In this document: positions 15,983 to 23,787 of the stretch, piece after piece
Layout: each line of letters opens with the position of its first letter
Numbering within the stretch: position 1 is the stretch's first letter
Assembly: GCF_000725625.1 (NCBI RefSeq)
Contig: NZ_KL647084.1
Coordinates: forward strand, 1 to 46,685
Source: Streptomyces sp. NRRL F-6676
GTDB lineage: Bacteria > Actinomycetota > Actinomycetes > Streptomycetales > Streptomycetaceae
Direction of reading: 5' to 3'
Length of the DNA: 46,685 nucleotides
Position numbers and translations under genes: made by a program
The notes under the pieces: generated by a model
Told to the model about the DNA's origin: nothing
Seen by the model: only the letters and a program-made list of their open reading frames with translations
Database searches by the model: none

Positions 15983-16558
15983 ATGGCCGAGCACACCACG
16001 GCACCGCACGACCCCGGCGTCGGCCGGCTGGACGACACGGCCGTCGAGGAGCGGCTGGCCCGCATCGACGACCATCTCGGCCGGGTCGAGGTGGCGCCCG
16101 GCCCCACGGCACGGGCCGCCATGGAGGCGGTGGGGGCGCTCACCGAGGTCTACGGCGAGGCGCTCGCCCGGGTCCTCGACCTCGCCGACGAAGCACTCGC
16201 CGCCCGCCTCACCGACGACGCGCTCCTCGGCCATCTGATGGTGCTGCACGAGATGCACCCCGACCCGGTCGAACGCCGGGCGGAACGCGCCGTCGACGGA
16301 CTGCGCACCGTCGTGCACGAGCGGGGCGGCGAGATCGAGCTGACCGGCATCGACGACGGCGTCGCCCGCGTCCGGCTCGACGTCAAGGGCTGCGGTTCGA
16401 CCACCGCCGGCCTCGAGGACGCCGTACGGGAGGCGCTGTTCGCCGCCGCGCCGGAACTGTCCGGCGTCGAACGGGTGCGTGATCCCGCCGGGGACTCCGC
16501 CCTCGTCCCGCCCGAACCGCGCACCCTGCGGCCCGCCGAACCGCAGGGGTCGCCGTGA
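15983..16558 (+). CDS. NifU-like C-terminal domain protein with degenerate cysteine motif
   Basis: Predicted 191-residue protein. The first 120 residues are helical and acidic (VEERLARIDDHLGRVE...), and the C-terminal part resembles the NifU iron-sulfur scaffold domain (ELTGIDDGVARVRLDVKGC, then LEDAVREALFAAAPELSGVE). In true NifU the cluster is held by Cys-x-x-Cys. Here only one Cys (in VKGCGST) remains, so cluster binding as in NifU is unlikely unless the partner protein contributes ligands. The stop overlaps the DUF5947 gene as GTGA. From family knowledge, such NifU-like/DUF5947 pairs are found in Streptomyces group 5 [NiFe]-hydrogenase clusters, but no hydrogenase genes are in this window. 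The ATG at 15983 is chosen by conserved coding start; the frame is open to 15746. Confidence 0.78.
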   Translation: MAEHTTAPHDPGVGRLDDTAVEERLARIDDHLGRVEVAPGPTARAAMEAVGALTEVYGEALARVLDLADEALAARLTDDALLGHLMVLHEMHPDPVERRAERAVDGLRTVVHERGGEIELTGIDDGVARVRLDVKGCGSTTAGLEDAVREALFAAAPELSGVERVRDPAGDSALVPPEPRTLRPAEPQGSP

Positions 16559-17145
16559 CGGCGGGTGCGCTGGCCCGGGTGATCCGCGGCGCCGCCGACC
16601 GGCGGGCGGCGGCCGCCGAACGCTGCGACCTGTGCGGCGCCCCGGTACCGGCCGAACACCGGCACCTGTACGACACCGAGCGGGAGGAACTGCACTGCGG
16701 GTGCGACTCGTGCGTCCTCCTCGTCGCCGAGGGCGGCGCGGCCGGCGGACGCTACCGGCCCGTGCCCGAGCGGCGGCTGCGGCTGCCGCCCGTCGACATC
16801 GCCGCCCTGGGCGCCCCCGCCGGTCTCGCCTTCTTCGTCCGCCACCGGGACGGCACCGTCACCGGGCGCTATCCGAGCCCCGCCGGTGCCACCCGCTGGG
16901 AGACCGACCCGGACGCCTGGCGGGCCGCGGTGGCCGGCCACCCCGCGCTCGCCACCCTGGAACCCGAGGTGGAGGCCCTGCTGGTCAACACCACCGGGGA
17001 TCTCAGCCACCACTGGCTCACCCCGATCGACGACTGCTTCCGCGTGGTGTCCGTCGTACGGCGGGAGTGGCGCGGGCTGTCCGGCGGCGGCCGGGTGCGG
17101 CCCGCGGTCGAGGAGTTCTTCGAGCAACTCACCGAGCGGCCCTGA
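16555..17145 (+). CDS. DUF5947-type protein with zinc-ribbon/rubredoxin-like cysteines
   Basis: Predicted 196-residue cytoplasmic protein. Near the N-terminus lies CDLCGAPVPAEHRHLYD and then CGCDSCVLL, giving two Cys-x-x-Cys type pairs about 30 residues apart, a likely metal site. The middle has PSPAGATRWE and the C-terminal half contains ALLVNTTGD, HHWLTPIDDCFRVVSVVR and a terminal helix, as in the DUF5947 family. The GTG start overlaps the NifU-like stop, so both are made together. The family is known beside hydrogenase structural genes and is thought to aid assembly. Its role here without a hydrogenase is unclear. Confidence 0.78.
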   Translation: MTAGALARVIRGAADRRAAAAERCDLCGAPVPAEHRHLYDTEREELHCGCDSCVLLVAEGGAAGGRYRPVPERRLRLPPVDIAALGAPAGLAFFVRHRDGTVTGRYPSPAGATRWETDPDAWRAAVAGHPALATLEPEVEALLVNTTGDLSHHWLTPIDDCFRVVSVVRREWRGLSGGGRVRPAVEEFFEQLTERP

Positions 17146-17196
17146 GCGGGGTGCGCCCGGTGGCCGCGGCACCGGGACTCTCCGCCTCCCGTCCCG

Positions 17197-18675
17197 TCAG
17201 GGGAGCGTCGGCGTCAGCTCCGCCACCAGCAGCGTGCGGTCGTCCGCGGTGCCCACCTCCGCCGCCCCCCGCAACAAGCCCTCGCACAGCTCGCGCAGGC
17301 CGTCCGCCCCGGTGACGTCCGCCGCGTCGACGGGGCGGGCCCCGACCGTCGGGCGGCCGTCCGCGTCCAGTGCGCGGGCCAGCCGCGCGATGCCCTGGTC
17401 GATGTCGGTGTGGCGGGACTCCACCAGACCGTCGCTGTACAGCACGAGCAGCGTCGGCTCGGACACCTCGACCACCGTCGGCTCGTACGTTCCCGTCCCC
17501 AGCCCCAGCGGCAGCCCCGGACTGGCCAGCGCGAGCGGCCCGGCGGCCCGGTCGGGGCCCCGGATCAGCGGCGGCGGGTGTCCGGCCGCGACGACCGTGC
17601 AGGTGTGCCGCCGCGCGTCCCACTCCGCGTACATGCACGTCGCGAACGACGCCCCCGGCGTGTCGCAGGCCAGCGCGTCGAGCCGCCGCATCAGCTCGGC
17701 CGGCGCGATGTCGAACCCGGCCAGCGTCCGGACGGCCGTACGGAGCTGGATCATCGCGACCGCCGACTCCGGCCCGTGCCCCATCGCGTCCCCGACGACG
17801 AGGCTGACCCGGTGCCCGGGCCGCGGCAGCACGTCGAACCAGTCGCCGCCGATGACCGTGTCCTGCCCCGCCGGCAGGTACCCGTGGGCGATCCGGCAGC
17901 CCTCGAACTCCGGTGCGGTCGTCGGCAGCAGGCTGGTCCGGATGGCGAGGGCGGTGCGCCGCTCGTGCTCGTACCGGCGGGCGTTGTCCAGCGCCACGCA
18001 CGCCCGTCCGGCGAGCGCCTCCACATGCGCGGCGTCGTCGGCACGGAAGGGCGGCAGGTCCGGCCCCCGGGTGCAGACGATCACCCCGACGGCCGCCTCC
18101 CGCAGCCGCAGCGGGACGACGAGGAGGGAGACCGACCGCAGCACCTCCCGCACGCGCGGATCGCCGCCCCGGGCGGCGGTGAGCCGCTCGGAGGTGTGGT
18201 CGTCCATCATGTCGAGCACCTGCGGCCGCCCGGTGGCGAGCGCGCGGGCGTACGGGGTCTCGCGGGGGAAGACCACCACCTCGCCGAGCGGCAGTCGGCG
18301 CTCCCAGTCGGGATCCGAGCGGTGGCCCGTGCCCATCGCCAGCCGGCGCGCCTCGATCTGCGGCGGGTCGGCGGTGCGGAAGGCGTTCTCCTGTTGCAGC
18401 CACCGTTCCAGCAGGTACACCGAGGACGCGTCGCAGAACTCCGGCGTCAGGGCATGCACGACATGGCCGCCGGTGAGCCGCAGATCGAGCGCGGAACCGA
18501 TGAGACCGTCCACCGACGGGCCGGCCGGAGACGGGCCGGTGGAGGACGAACCAACCACAGAGGAACCGGCCGTCCGGTGCGGGGCCGGCGGAGCGGCGGG
18601 GGCCGGCTCGGGCTGGGCGCGTGCTTCGTTCCGCAGGATCGTGCCTTTCCGGGTGGGGCCGGGGGCCGGTCGCAC
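17197..18675 (-). CDS. GAF-type sensor with PP2C/SpoIIE phosphatase domain
   Basis: Predicted about 492-residue cytoplasmic signalling phosphatase. The first 50 residues are Pro/Ala-rich. A GAF-like sensor domain follows (about 95-260: LPLGEVVVFPRETPYARALAT, SVSLLVVPLRLREAAVGVIV). The PP2C domain runs from about 280 to the end, with GGDWFDVLP, VVGDAMGHGPESAVAM, VAAGHPPPLI and LVLYSDGLVE. All metal-binding Asp motifs are present. The frame is open to 19014 but overlaps the divergent methyltransferase. I take the GTG at 18675 as the start, though its ribosome-binding site is distant (about 12 bp), so the start is uncertain. The 80-bp gap to the divergent methyltransferase is AT-rich (TATATGATG). 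Confidence 0.86.
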   Translation of the reverse strand: MRPAPGPTRKGTILRNEARAQPEPAPAAPPAPHRTAGSSVVGSSSTGPSPAGPSVDGLIGSALDLRLTGGHVVHALTPEFCDASSVYLLERWLQQENAFRTADPPQIEARRLAMGTGHRSDPDWERRLPLGEVVVFPRETPYARALATGRPQVLDMMDDHTSERLTAARGGDPRVREVLRSVSLLVVPLRLREAAVGVIVCTRGPDLPPFRADDAAHVEALAGRACVALDNARRYEHERRTALAIRTSLLPTTAPEFEGCRIAHGYLPAGQDTVIGGDWFDVLPRPGHRVSLVVGDAMGHGPESAVAMIQLRTAVRTLAGFDIAPAELMRRLDALACDTPGASFATCMYAEWDARRHTCTVVAAGHPPPLIRGPDRAAGPLALASPGLPLGLGTGTYEPTVVEVSEPTLLVLYSDGLVESRHTDIDQGIARLARALDADGRPTVGARPVDAADVTGADGLRELCEGLLRGAAEVGTADDRTLLVAELTPTLP

Positions 18676-18754
18676 GGCAGGAACGGGCCTCCCCGCGCAA
18701 CCTCGGCAACTATATGATGTTGCGTCAAGGATGCTCGCTGTCGGAGGAGTTGAT

Positions 18755-19567
18755 GTGCCCATCGGCGAAGGTCTCCCGCAGGGAGTAGATCCCGAAAAGG
18801 CGAGCGTCGCGCGTATGTACGACGCGATGCTCGGCGGCCAGCACAACTTCGCCATCGACCGTGAGGCCCTCGCCGCGTTCACGGCCATCGACCCCCAGGT
18901 CCGCACTCTCGCCCGGGCGAACCGTTCCTTCTTGGGCCGTGCCGTCCGTTTCCTGGTCGACTCCGGCGTACGGCAGTTCATCGACCTCGGCTCCGGCATC
19001 CCCACCCAGGGCAACGTCCACGAGGTGGCGCAGGCGGCCGCCCCGGGCGCCCGGGTCGTCTACGTCGACAACGACCCGGTGGCGGTCGCGCACAGCACCT
19101 CGCTGCTGGCCGACAACCCGGACGCGGCCATCGTCGACGGCGACATCCGCCGCCCCGCCGACATCCTCGCCTCTCCCCGGCTGCGGGAACTGATCGACCT
19201 CGACCGGCCCGTGGCCGTACTGATGATCACGATCCTGCACTTCGTCACCGCGGAGGAGGACCCGGCGGGCATAGTGGCCGCGTTCCGTGACGCGCTGCCC
19301 GCGGGGAGCTGGCTGGCGCTGACGCACGCCACCAACCAGGACCGTCCCGACACGGCCGCCGCCGTGGGGAAGTTGTACCGCTCCCGGGCCAGTTCGCCCG
19401 TCACCGCCCGCTCGCGGGCGGAGATCCTCGGCCTCTTCGACGGGTTCGGCCTCGTCGACCCGGGCCTGGTCCACGTACCGCTGTGGCGCCCCGGCCCGGA
19501 CGACCACGTGCCGGACAACCCCTCGGAGTACTGGGTGTTCGCGGGCGTCGGCCGCAAGGACGGCTGA
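18755..19567 (+). CDS. DUF574-type SAM-dependent methyltransferase
   Basis: Predicted 270-residue methyltransferase of the DUF574 group that is much expanded in Streptomyces. It has PEKASVARMYDAMLGGQHNF near the start, the SAM-binding motif FIDLGSGIPTQGNVHEVAQ (about residues 75-93), VVYVDNDP (acidic residue for ribose), and later AVLMITILHFV and LALTHATNQD. Length matches the family. The GTG at 18755 has GGAGGAG 5 bp upstream. The in-frame ATG at 18731 has no such site. The natural substrate of DUF574 proteins is unknown. A strong hairpin terminator follows at 19617-19649. Confidence 0.92.
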   Translation: MPIGEGLPQGVDPEKASVARMYDAMLGGQHNFAIDREALAAFTAIDPQVRTLARANRSFLGRAVRFLVDSGVRQFIDLGSGIPTQGNVHEVAQAAAPGARVVYVDNDPVAVAHSTSLLADNPDAAIVDGDIRRPADILASPRLRELIDLDRPVAVLMITILHFVTAEEDPAGIVAAFRDALPAGSWLALTHATNQDRPDTAAAVGKLYRSRASSPVTARSRAEILGLFDGFGLVDPGLVHVPLWRPGPDDHVPDNPSEYWVFAGVGRKDG

Positions 19568-19616
19568 ACGCTCCCGAACCCCTGACCCGCGCCCGGGGCC
19601 GGCCCGGACAAGGGTC

Positions 19617-19649
19617 GGCCCCGCCGCGAAGGGGGGGTGCGGCGGGGCC
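19617..19649 (+). terminator. Hairpin terminator after the methyltransferase gene
   Basis: GGCCCCGCCGC (19617-19627) pairs perfectly with GCGGCGGGGCC (19639-19649) across an 11-nt loop. It starts 50 bp after the stop. There is no T run, which is usual for Streptomyces. Confidence 0.7.
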
Positions 19650-19720
19650 GGGAGGCTCGGTCCGCCAGGGGGGGTAGGCGTGCCGCCGAGCCTGTCGTAT
19701 CTGCTGGTGCCCCCTCAGCA

Positions 19721-19732
19721 CGCATATATGCG
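19721..19732. promoter_or_regulatory. Perfect 12-bp AT-rich palindrome
   Basis: CGCATATATGCG is a perfect palindrome whose AT centre stands out in GC-rich DNA. It lies between convergent genes, 8 bp beyond the stop of the ATPase gene. It may be a protein-binding site or part of a transcript end. Confidence 0.3.
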
Positions 19733-19740
19733 CGCCGATT

Positions 19741-20154
19741 TCAGTTCTTTTTCGCGCCCGGCGGCCGGAAGCAGGCGATCACCGTCTTGCCGTCCGGACA
19801 GGGGCGGGTCTGGAGGGTGTCGGCCAGCGCGTCGACGAGGAACATGCCGCGTCCGCCGAGGCGTTCGCCGCTCGGCGGCTGGGCCACGGGCAGCTCCCGC
19901 GAGGAGTCGTGCACCGCGACGTGCAGGCACCGGGTGTCCCAGGTCAGCACCAGCTGGGCGCTGCTGCGGGCGTGCACATGGGCGTTGGTGACCAGCTCCG
20001 AGACGGTCAGCAGCACCGCGTCGGCCGTCTCCGGCGCCTCGGTGGTCCAGCCGAGGGTGCTCAGATGCCGGCGGGTCCAGTCACGGGCGGCTTTCGCGCC
20101 GGTACTCATCGGCAGGGAGCGCGCCCAGCCCACTGCTCGCAGCGATTCGTTCAC
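19741..20154 (-). CDS. Anti-sigma/HATPase-type ATP-binding regulatory protein
   Basis: Predicted 137-residue protein with a GHKL ATPase fold, of the RsbW/SpoIIAB-like type abundant in Streptomyces. The N-box is SELVTNAHVHA, the G1-like motif is VAVHDSSRE, the G2-like motif is GGRGMFLVDALAD, and the C-terminal strand is GKTVIACFRPP. The family binds ATP and often acts as an anti-sigma factor or kinase of anti-anti-sigma factors in partner switching with PP2C phosphatases. The GTG at 20154 has GGGGAGG upstream; the ATG at 20109 would be too late. It is divergent from the XRE-PPOX gene. Partners are not shown by position. Confidence 0.86.
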   Translation of the reverse strand: MNESLRAVGWARSLPMSTGAKAARDWTRRHLSTLGWTTEAPETADAVLLTVSELVTNAHVHARSSAQLVLTWDTRCLHVAVHDSSRELPVAQPPSGERLGGRGMFLVDALADTLQTRPCPDGKTVIACFRPPGAKKN

Positions 20155-20322
20155 CGTCGTCCTCCCCGGGTGCCGTCCAGGGTTACGGGTACCCGCGCCG
20201 GGCGCCCGCATGACTGTGCGGCGGGCCGCACCCGTCTGGGACAAGCTGGAGAATACAGAGCGAAGCAGGACGTACCGGGCCGCGCCCCGTGGTGGCGGCC
20301 CGGCGGAAGGAAGCGAGGCACC

Positions 20323-21051
20323 ATGTCCGACCAGCAGCAGCCCCCGTCCGGCCGCGACCGGGACCCCTCCGCTCCCGGGCAGCCGCCCGGCGAGCAGACC
20401 GCCCCGGAGCGCGCGGGCGCCGGTGACCTCGGCCGCCGGCTGGCGCACCGGCGCCGGGAGCTGGGGCTGACCCGGGAGGACGCGGCGGCCCGGGCGGGCA
20501 TGGCGCCGGACTACCTGCGGTATCTGGAGGAGAGCGCGGGGGCCGCGCCCGGGACGAACGTGCTGCTGCGCCTGGCCGACGTGCTGCGGACGACGGTCAC
20601 CGAGTTCACCGGCGGTGCGGCCGAGCGGCCGCCGGGGCAGGGCCAGGCGGCCGCCCACCCCGCGTTCACCGAGCTGAGTGTGCGGGAGTGCCGGGCGCTG
20701 CTCGCCTCGCACGGGGTGGGGCGGCTGGCGGTGAGCACGGCGTCGGGGCCGGTGGTGGTGCCGGTCAACTACAGCGTCGTCGACGGTGCGGTCGTCTTCC
20801 GGACCGCGCCCGGGACGACGCCGGCGCTGGCGGTCGGCAACCCGGTCGCCTTCGAGGTCGACCGGGTGGACGAGGCGTTGAGCGAGGGGTGGAGCGTACT
20901 GGTCCGGGGGCACGCCCGTGCGGTGACCGACCCGGGCTCGGTGCGCCGGCTGTCCGAACGGGCCCGCAGCGGGCCGTGGGCGGGCGGGGTGCGGGAGGTA
21001 TGGGTCCGGGTGGACCCCGTGGAGACGACGGGACGCCGCATCACGGTGTGA
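20323..21051 (+). CDS. XRE helix-turn-helix fused to a PPOX-type flavin-binding domain
   Basis: Predicted 242-residue fusion protein. Residues 1-35 are a disordered Pro/Gln-rich leader. The XRE/Cro HTH is at about 37-95 (LGRRLAHRRRELGLTREDAA, PDYLRYLEES, LLRLADVL). The second half (about 115-240) is a pyridoxamine 5'-phosphate oxidase-like split barrel (LSVRECRALLASHGVGRLAV, VVPVNYSVVDGAVVF, WSVLVRGHARAVTD), a fold that binds FMN or F420. It may be a redox- or flavin-sensing repressor. This fusion is common in actinobacteria. The ATG at 20323 has GAAGGAAGCGAGG upstream. The longer frame to 19909 overlaps the divergent ATPase gene. Confidence 0.87.
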   Translation: MSDQQQPPSGRDRDPSAPGQPPGEQTAPERAGAGDLGRRLAHRRRELGLTREDAAARAGMAPDYLRYLEESAGAAPGTNVLLRLADVLRTTVTEFTGGAAERPPGQGQAAAHPAFTELSVRECRALLASHGVGRLAVSTASGPVVVPVNYSVVDGAVVFRTAPGTTPALAVGNPVAFEVDRVDEALSEGWSVLVRGHARAVTDPGSVRRLSERARSGPWAGGVREVWVRVDPVETTGRRITV

Positions 21052-21166
21052 CGCGGCGGGGGGCCTGGGGGCCGAGGGGCGGAGCCCCCGGGGACGGGAA
21101 GGGTAGAGGCGGAGGGGGCGAGGGAACCCGGGACGGGACGCGGCGGATCGAGTACCGGAGGTTCAG

Positions 21167-22396
21167 GTGAGCGGTGACGTGTACACACGCGTGCGGGACG
21201 AGGTGGCCCGCCGGGCCGACCGGCTGTGGGACGTGGCGCTCACCCTGCACGCCGACCCCGAGTACGCCTTCGGGGAACACCGCGCCGCCACCCTCCTCAC
21301 CACCGAACTCGACCGCGAGGGCTTCGCGGTCGAACACGGCACCGCCGGCCTCCCGACCGCCTTCACCGCCCGCGCGGCCACCCAGGACGGCACCCCCGCC
21401 CCCACCGTCGCCCTCCTCCTCGAGTACGACGCCCTCCCCGGCCTCGGCCACGCCTGCGGCCACAACCTGATCGCCGCCGCCGGCCTCGGTGCGGCGCTCG
21501 CGACGAGGGCCGCCCTGGCGGACACCCCCGGCACCGTCCTGGCCGTCGGCACCCCCGCCGAGGAAGGCGGCGGCGGCAAGGTCACCGAAGTGGAGGCGGG
21601 CGTCTTCGACGGCGTCGACGCCGCCCTCATGTTCCACCCGGGGGTGTACGACTGGCAGTGGGCACCCCTCACCGCCCAGGCCCCGTACCGCGTCGGCTTC
21701 CACGGCCGCGCCGCCCACCCCACCGGCAACCCCACCGAAGGCATCGACGCCCTCGCCGCCCTCGTCCAGCTCTTCAACACCCTCGCCGTCACCGGCCGCC
21801 GGCTCCCGGAGGGCTCGCACGTGCAGGGGATCGTCACGCACGGCGGCACGGCCACCAACATCGTCCCCGAGTACGCCGAAGGGCTGTTCGGGCTGCGCGC
21901 GCTCACCACCACCGCGCTCGACGACCTCGCGCACGACCTCACCACCAGCGCGGAGGGCGTCGCCCGCGCGACCGGCACGCGGGTGGAGGTCGAGCGCGCC
22001 GCCCAGGGCTACGCGCACTTCCGCGACAGCACCGCGCTCTCCGGCCGGTTCGCCGCGCACCTGGCCCGCGCGGGCATCGAGCTCACCCCGCCCACCCCGG
22101 GCGTCCACCTCGGCTCCTCCGACATCGGTGACGTCAGCGGCCGGGTGCCCGCGATCCACCCGTTCGTCGCGATCATGGGATCCGACGGCTCGGACCACAC
22201 CCCCGAGTTCGCCGCCGCCGCGGCCTCCGACCGGGGCCGGGAGGTGCTGCTCGCGGCGACCGAGGCGCTGGCGTGCACCGCGGCGGACGTCCTCCTGGAC
22301 GAGGGCCTGCGGCAACGGGCGTGGGCCGGCCACACCGGCGACAGCACCCGACCGGGCCCGCCGCCACCCGCTACCCCGCCCGCACCCGCTCCGTGA
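21167..22396 (+). CDS. M20 family amidohydrolase (AbgB-like)
   Basis: Predicted 409-residue zinc-dependent amidohydrolase. Metal motifs include EYDALPGLGHACGHN (about residues 86-100) and TPAEEGGGGK (129-138), with the dimerisation domain (about 180-300) beginning GFHGRAAHPTGNP. The C-terminal HTPEF provides a metal ligand. The family cleaves N-acyl amino acids or p-aminobenzoyl-glutamate, and this member looks closest to AbgB-like or peptidase M20D enzymes. The GTG at 21167 has a GGAGG site. The C-terminus is Pro-rich and overlaps the convergent glycosyltransferase by 26 bp. The substrate is unproven. Confidence 0.9.
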   Translation: MSGDVYTRVRDEVARRADRLWDVALTLHADPEYAFGEHRAATLLTTELDREGFAVEHGTAGLPTAFTARAATQDGTPAPTVALLLEYDALPGLGHACGHNLIAAAGLGAALATRAALADTPGTVLAVGTPAEEGGGGKVTEVEAGVFDGVDAALMFHPGVYDWQWAPLTAQAPYRVGFHGRAAHPTGNPTEGIDALAALVQLFNTLAVTGRRLPEGSHVQGIVTHGGTATNIVPEYAEGLFGLRALTTTALDDLAHDLTTSAEGVARATGTRVEVERAAQGYAHFRDSTALSGRFAAHLARAGIELTPPTPGVHLGSSDIGDVSGRVPAIHPFVAIMGSDGSDHTPEFAAAAASDRGREVLLAATEALACTAADVLLDEGLRQRAWAGHTGDSTRPGPPPPATPPAPAP

Positions 22397-23573
22397 GCGC
22401 CAGCAGACGGGCCAGCGGGTCCTCGTCCCGGAACAGCGTCCGGCCGTGCTCGATCCGGCTCCGCCGCGCCTCGCCGTCGGCGGTCAGCCGGTCCAGCGCC
22501 TCGCACAGTGCGCGCTCGTCGCCCGCCACCTCCGTCAGCCCCAGCGCGGCCATCCGCCGTACGCCCTCCTCGCCGTGGCCCGGGATCGGCCGGTAGCCGA
22601 CCACCGGCAGCCCGGCGGCGAGCGACTGCACGGCGGTCTGCCCGGCCGCGTTGTCCACGAGCGCGCGTGCCGCGTGCAGCAGGCCGGGCATGTCGCTCAC
22701 CCAGCCGGGCGCGAGGACCCCGGGAACGTCGGAAAGGGCCTGCCGCAGCCGGTCGTTGCGCCCGCAGACCACCACCGGCAGACAGCCGCGCCCGGTGAGC
22801 AGTCCGGCCGTCGCGGCGAGCCCGGTCGCGGCGCCCCAGGCACCGCAGGACAGCACGACGGGCGTCCGGCCGGGACCGTACCGCTCGAAGAGCTGCCGCC
22901 AGGCGTCCGCGCCGCGGGAGCCGCCGGGGGAGTCCGCGGCGAAGTCGGGGGACACGCAGGGGCCGGTGGTCACGGCGGGCCGGCGGATGTCCTCGCGGAC
23001 CTCCCCGGTGGCCTCGTCGGTCAGGCAGAGATAGAGGTCGTTGCCCGGGTGCAGCCACTGCCGGTGCACGGCGAAGTCGACGACGTACACCGCGCTCGGC
23101 ACCTTCAGCGCGCCCCGGCTGCGCAGATGGCCGGTCAGCTGCGCGGCGAGGTGGAACACCGGCACCACCACGTCCGGCCGGAACCGCGCCACCCGCTCGG
23201 CCAGCCGGTCCCCGGCGAGCCGGGCCAGCGGCACCCCGCTCGGCCTGCTGCCCGACCCGCGGCGCAGGAAGAGCCGGTACAGACCGGCGTACGCCCACGG
23301 GTAGTGCCGTACCGAGGACTGGTAGAAGCCGCGCAGCCCGGTGCCCAGGTGGTAGGGCAGGAGTTCGAGGACGTCGAGGACCTCGGCCTCGTGGCCCTGT
23401 TCCCGGGCCCGGCGGGCGAGTTCGGCGGCCACCGTGTCGTGTCCGGCGCCCATGCTCGCGCTCAGGATCAGCAGCCGCCGCCCGTCTCCCGCCCGGGGCG
23501 GTACGGCGGCGGTGCGTACAGCGTGTCGCCCGGGCGCGGAGGACCCGGGCACGGAAGAGGAAGGGACTCGCAC
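22371..23573 (-). CDS. MGDG-synthase-like (diacylglycerol glucosyltransferase) glycosyltransferase
   Basis: Predicted 400-residue GT28-like enzyme resembling monogalactosyldiacylglycerol synthase and bacterial UgtP. The N-terminal domain has ILSASMGAGHDTVAAEL (GxGH at residues 42-45) and RPDVVVPVFHLAA. The C-terminal domain has VVLSCGAWGAATGLAATAGLL and the sugar-nucleotide motif DNAAGQTAVQSLAAGLPVVGY, ending near PGHGEEGVRRM. It probably adds a sugar to diacylglycerol or a related lipid at the inner membrane face. The GTG at 23573 has only a weak ribosome-binding site, and a slightly later start in the Pro/Ser-rich leader is possible. Confidence 0.83.
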   Translation of the reverse strand: MRVPSSSVPGSSAPGRHAVRTAAVPPRAGDGRRLLILSASMGAGHDTVAAELARRAREQGHEAEVLDVLELLPYHLGTGLRGFYQSSVRHYPWAYAGLYRLFLRRGSGSRPSGVPLARLAGDRLAERVARFRPDVVVPVFHLAAQLTGHLRSRGALKVPSAVYVVDFAVHRQWLHPGNDLYLCLTDEATGEVREDIRRPAVTTGPCVSPDFAADSPGGSRGADAWRQLFERYGPGRTPVVLSCGAWGAATGLAATAGLLTGRGCLPVVVCGRNDRLRQALSDVPGVLAPGWVSDMPGLLHAARALVDNAAGQTAVQSLAAGLPVVGYRPIPGHGEEGVRRMAALGLTEVAGDERALCEALDRLTADGEARRSRIEHGRTLFRDEDPLARLLALTERVRAG

Positions 23574-23787
23574 CGGAGCCGACTGCCCCGCCCTTTCCCG
23601 TCCAAACGGGGACCACCGCGGATCTTCGCCCCGAACGGGCTCGCGCGGCCCGCAGACCCCGGCTCACCGCCCCGTTCCCTGAAAGACCCGCTTTCGGCCG
23701 ATCCGGTGACGCGGCGGCCACGCCCGCACCCACGCACGAACTGGACGTCGCCACCCGGCGTCCGCCGGTGCCTGCGGGCGGGGTGGC

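Noticed and set aside
18676..19014. Extended N-terminus of the GAF-PP2C protein
   Set aside because: It overlaps the divergent methyltransferase gene, which has a strong ribosome-binding site and conserved motifs, and its sequence is Arg/Ser-rich shadow.
20168..20192. GGGT-15-GGGTAC as a fifth stress-sigma promoter for the XRE-PPOX gene
   Set aside because: It fits the loose pattern, but the leader would be about 124 nt and GGGTACCC is self-complementary, so the match is weak evidence.
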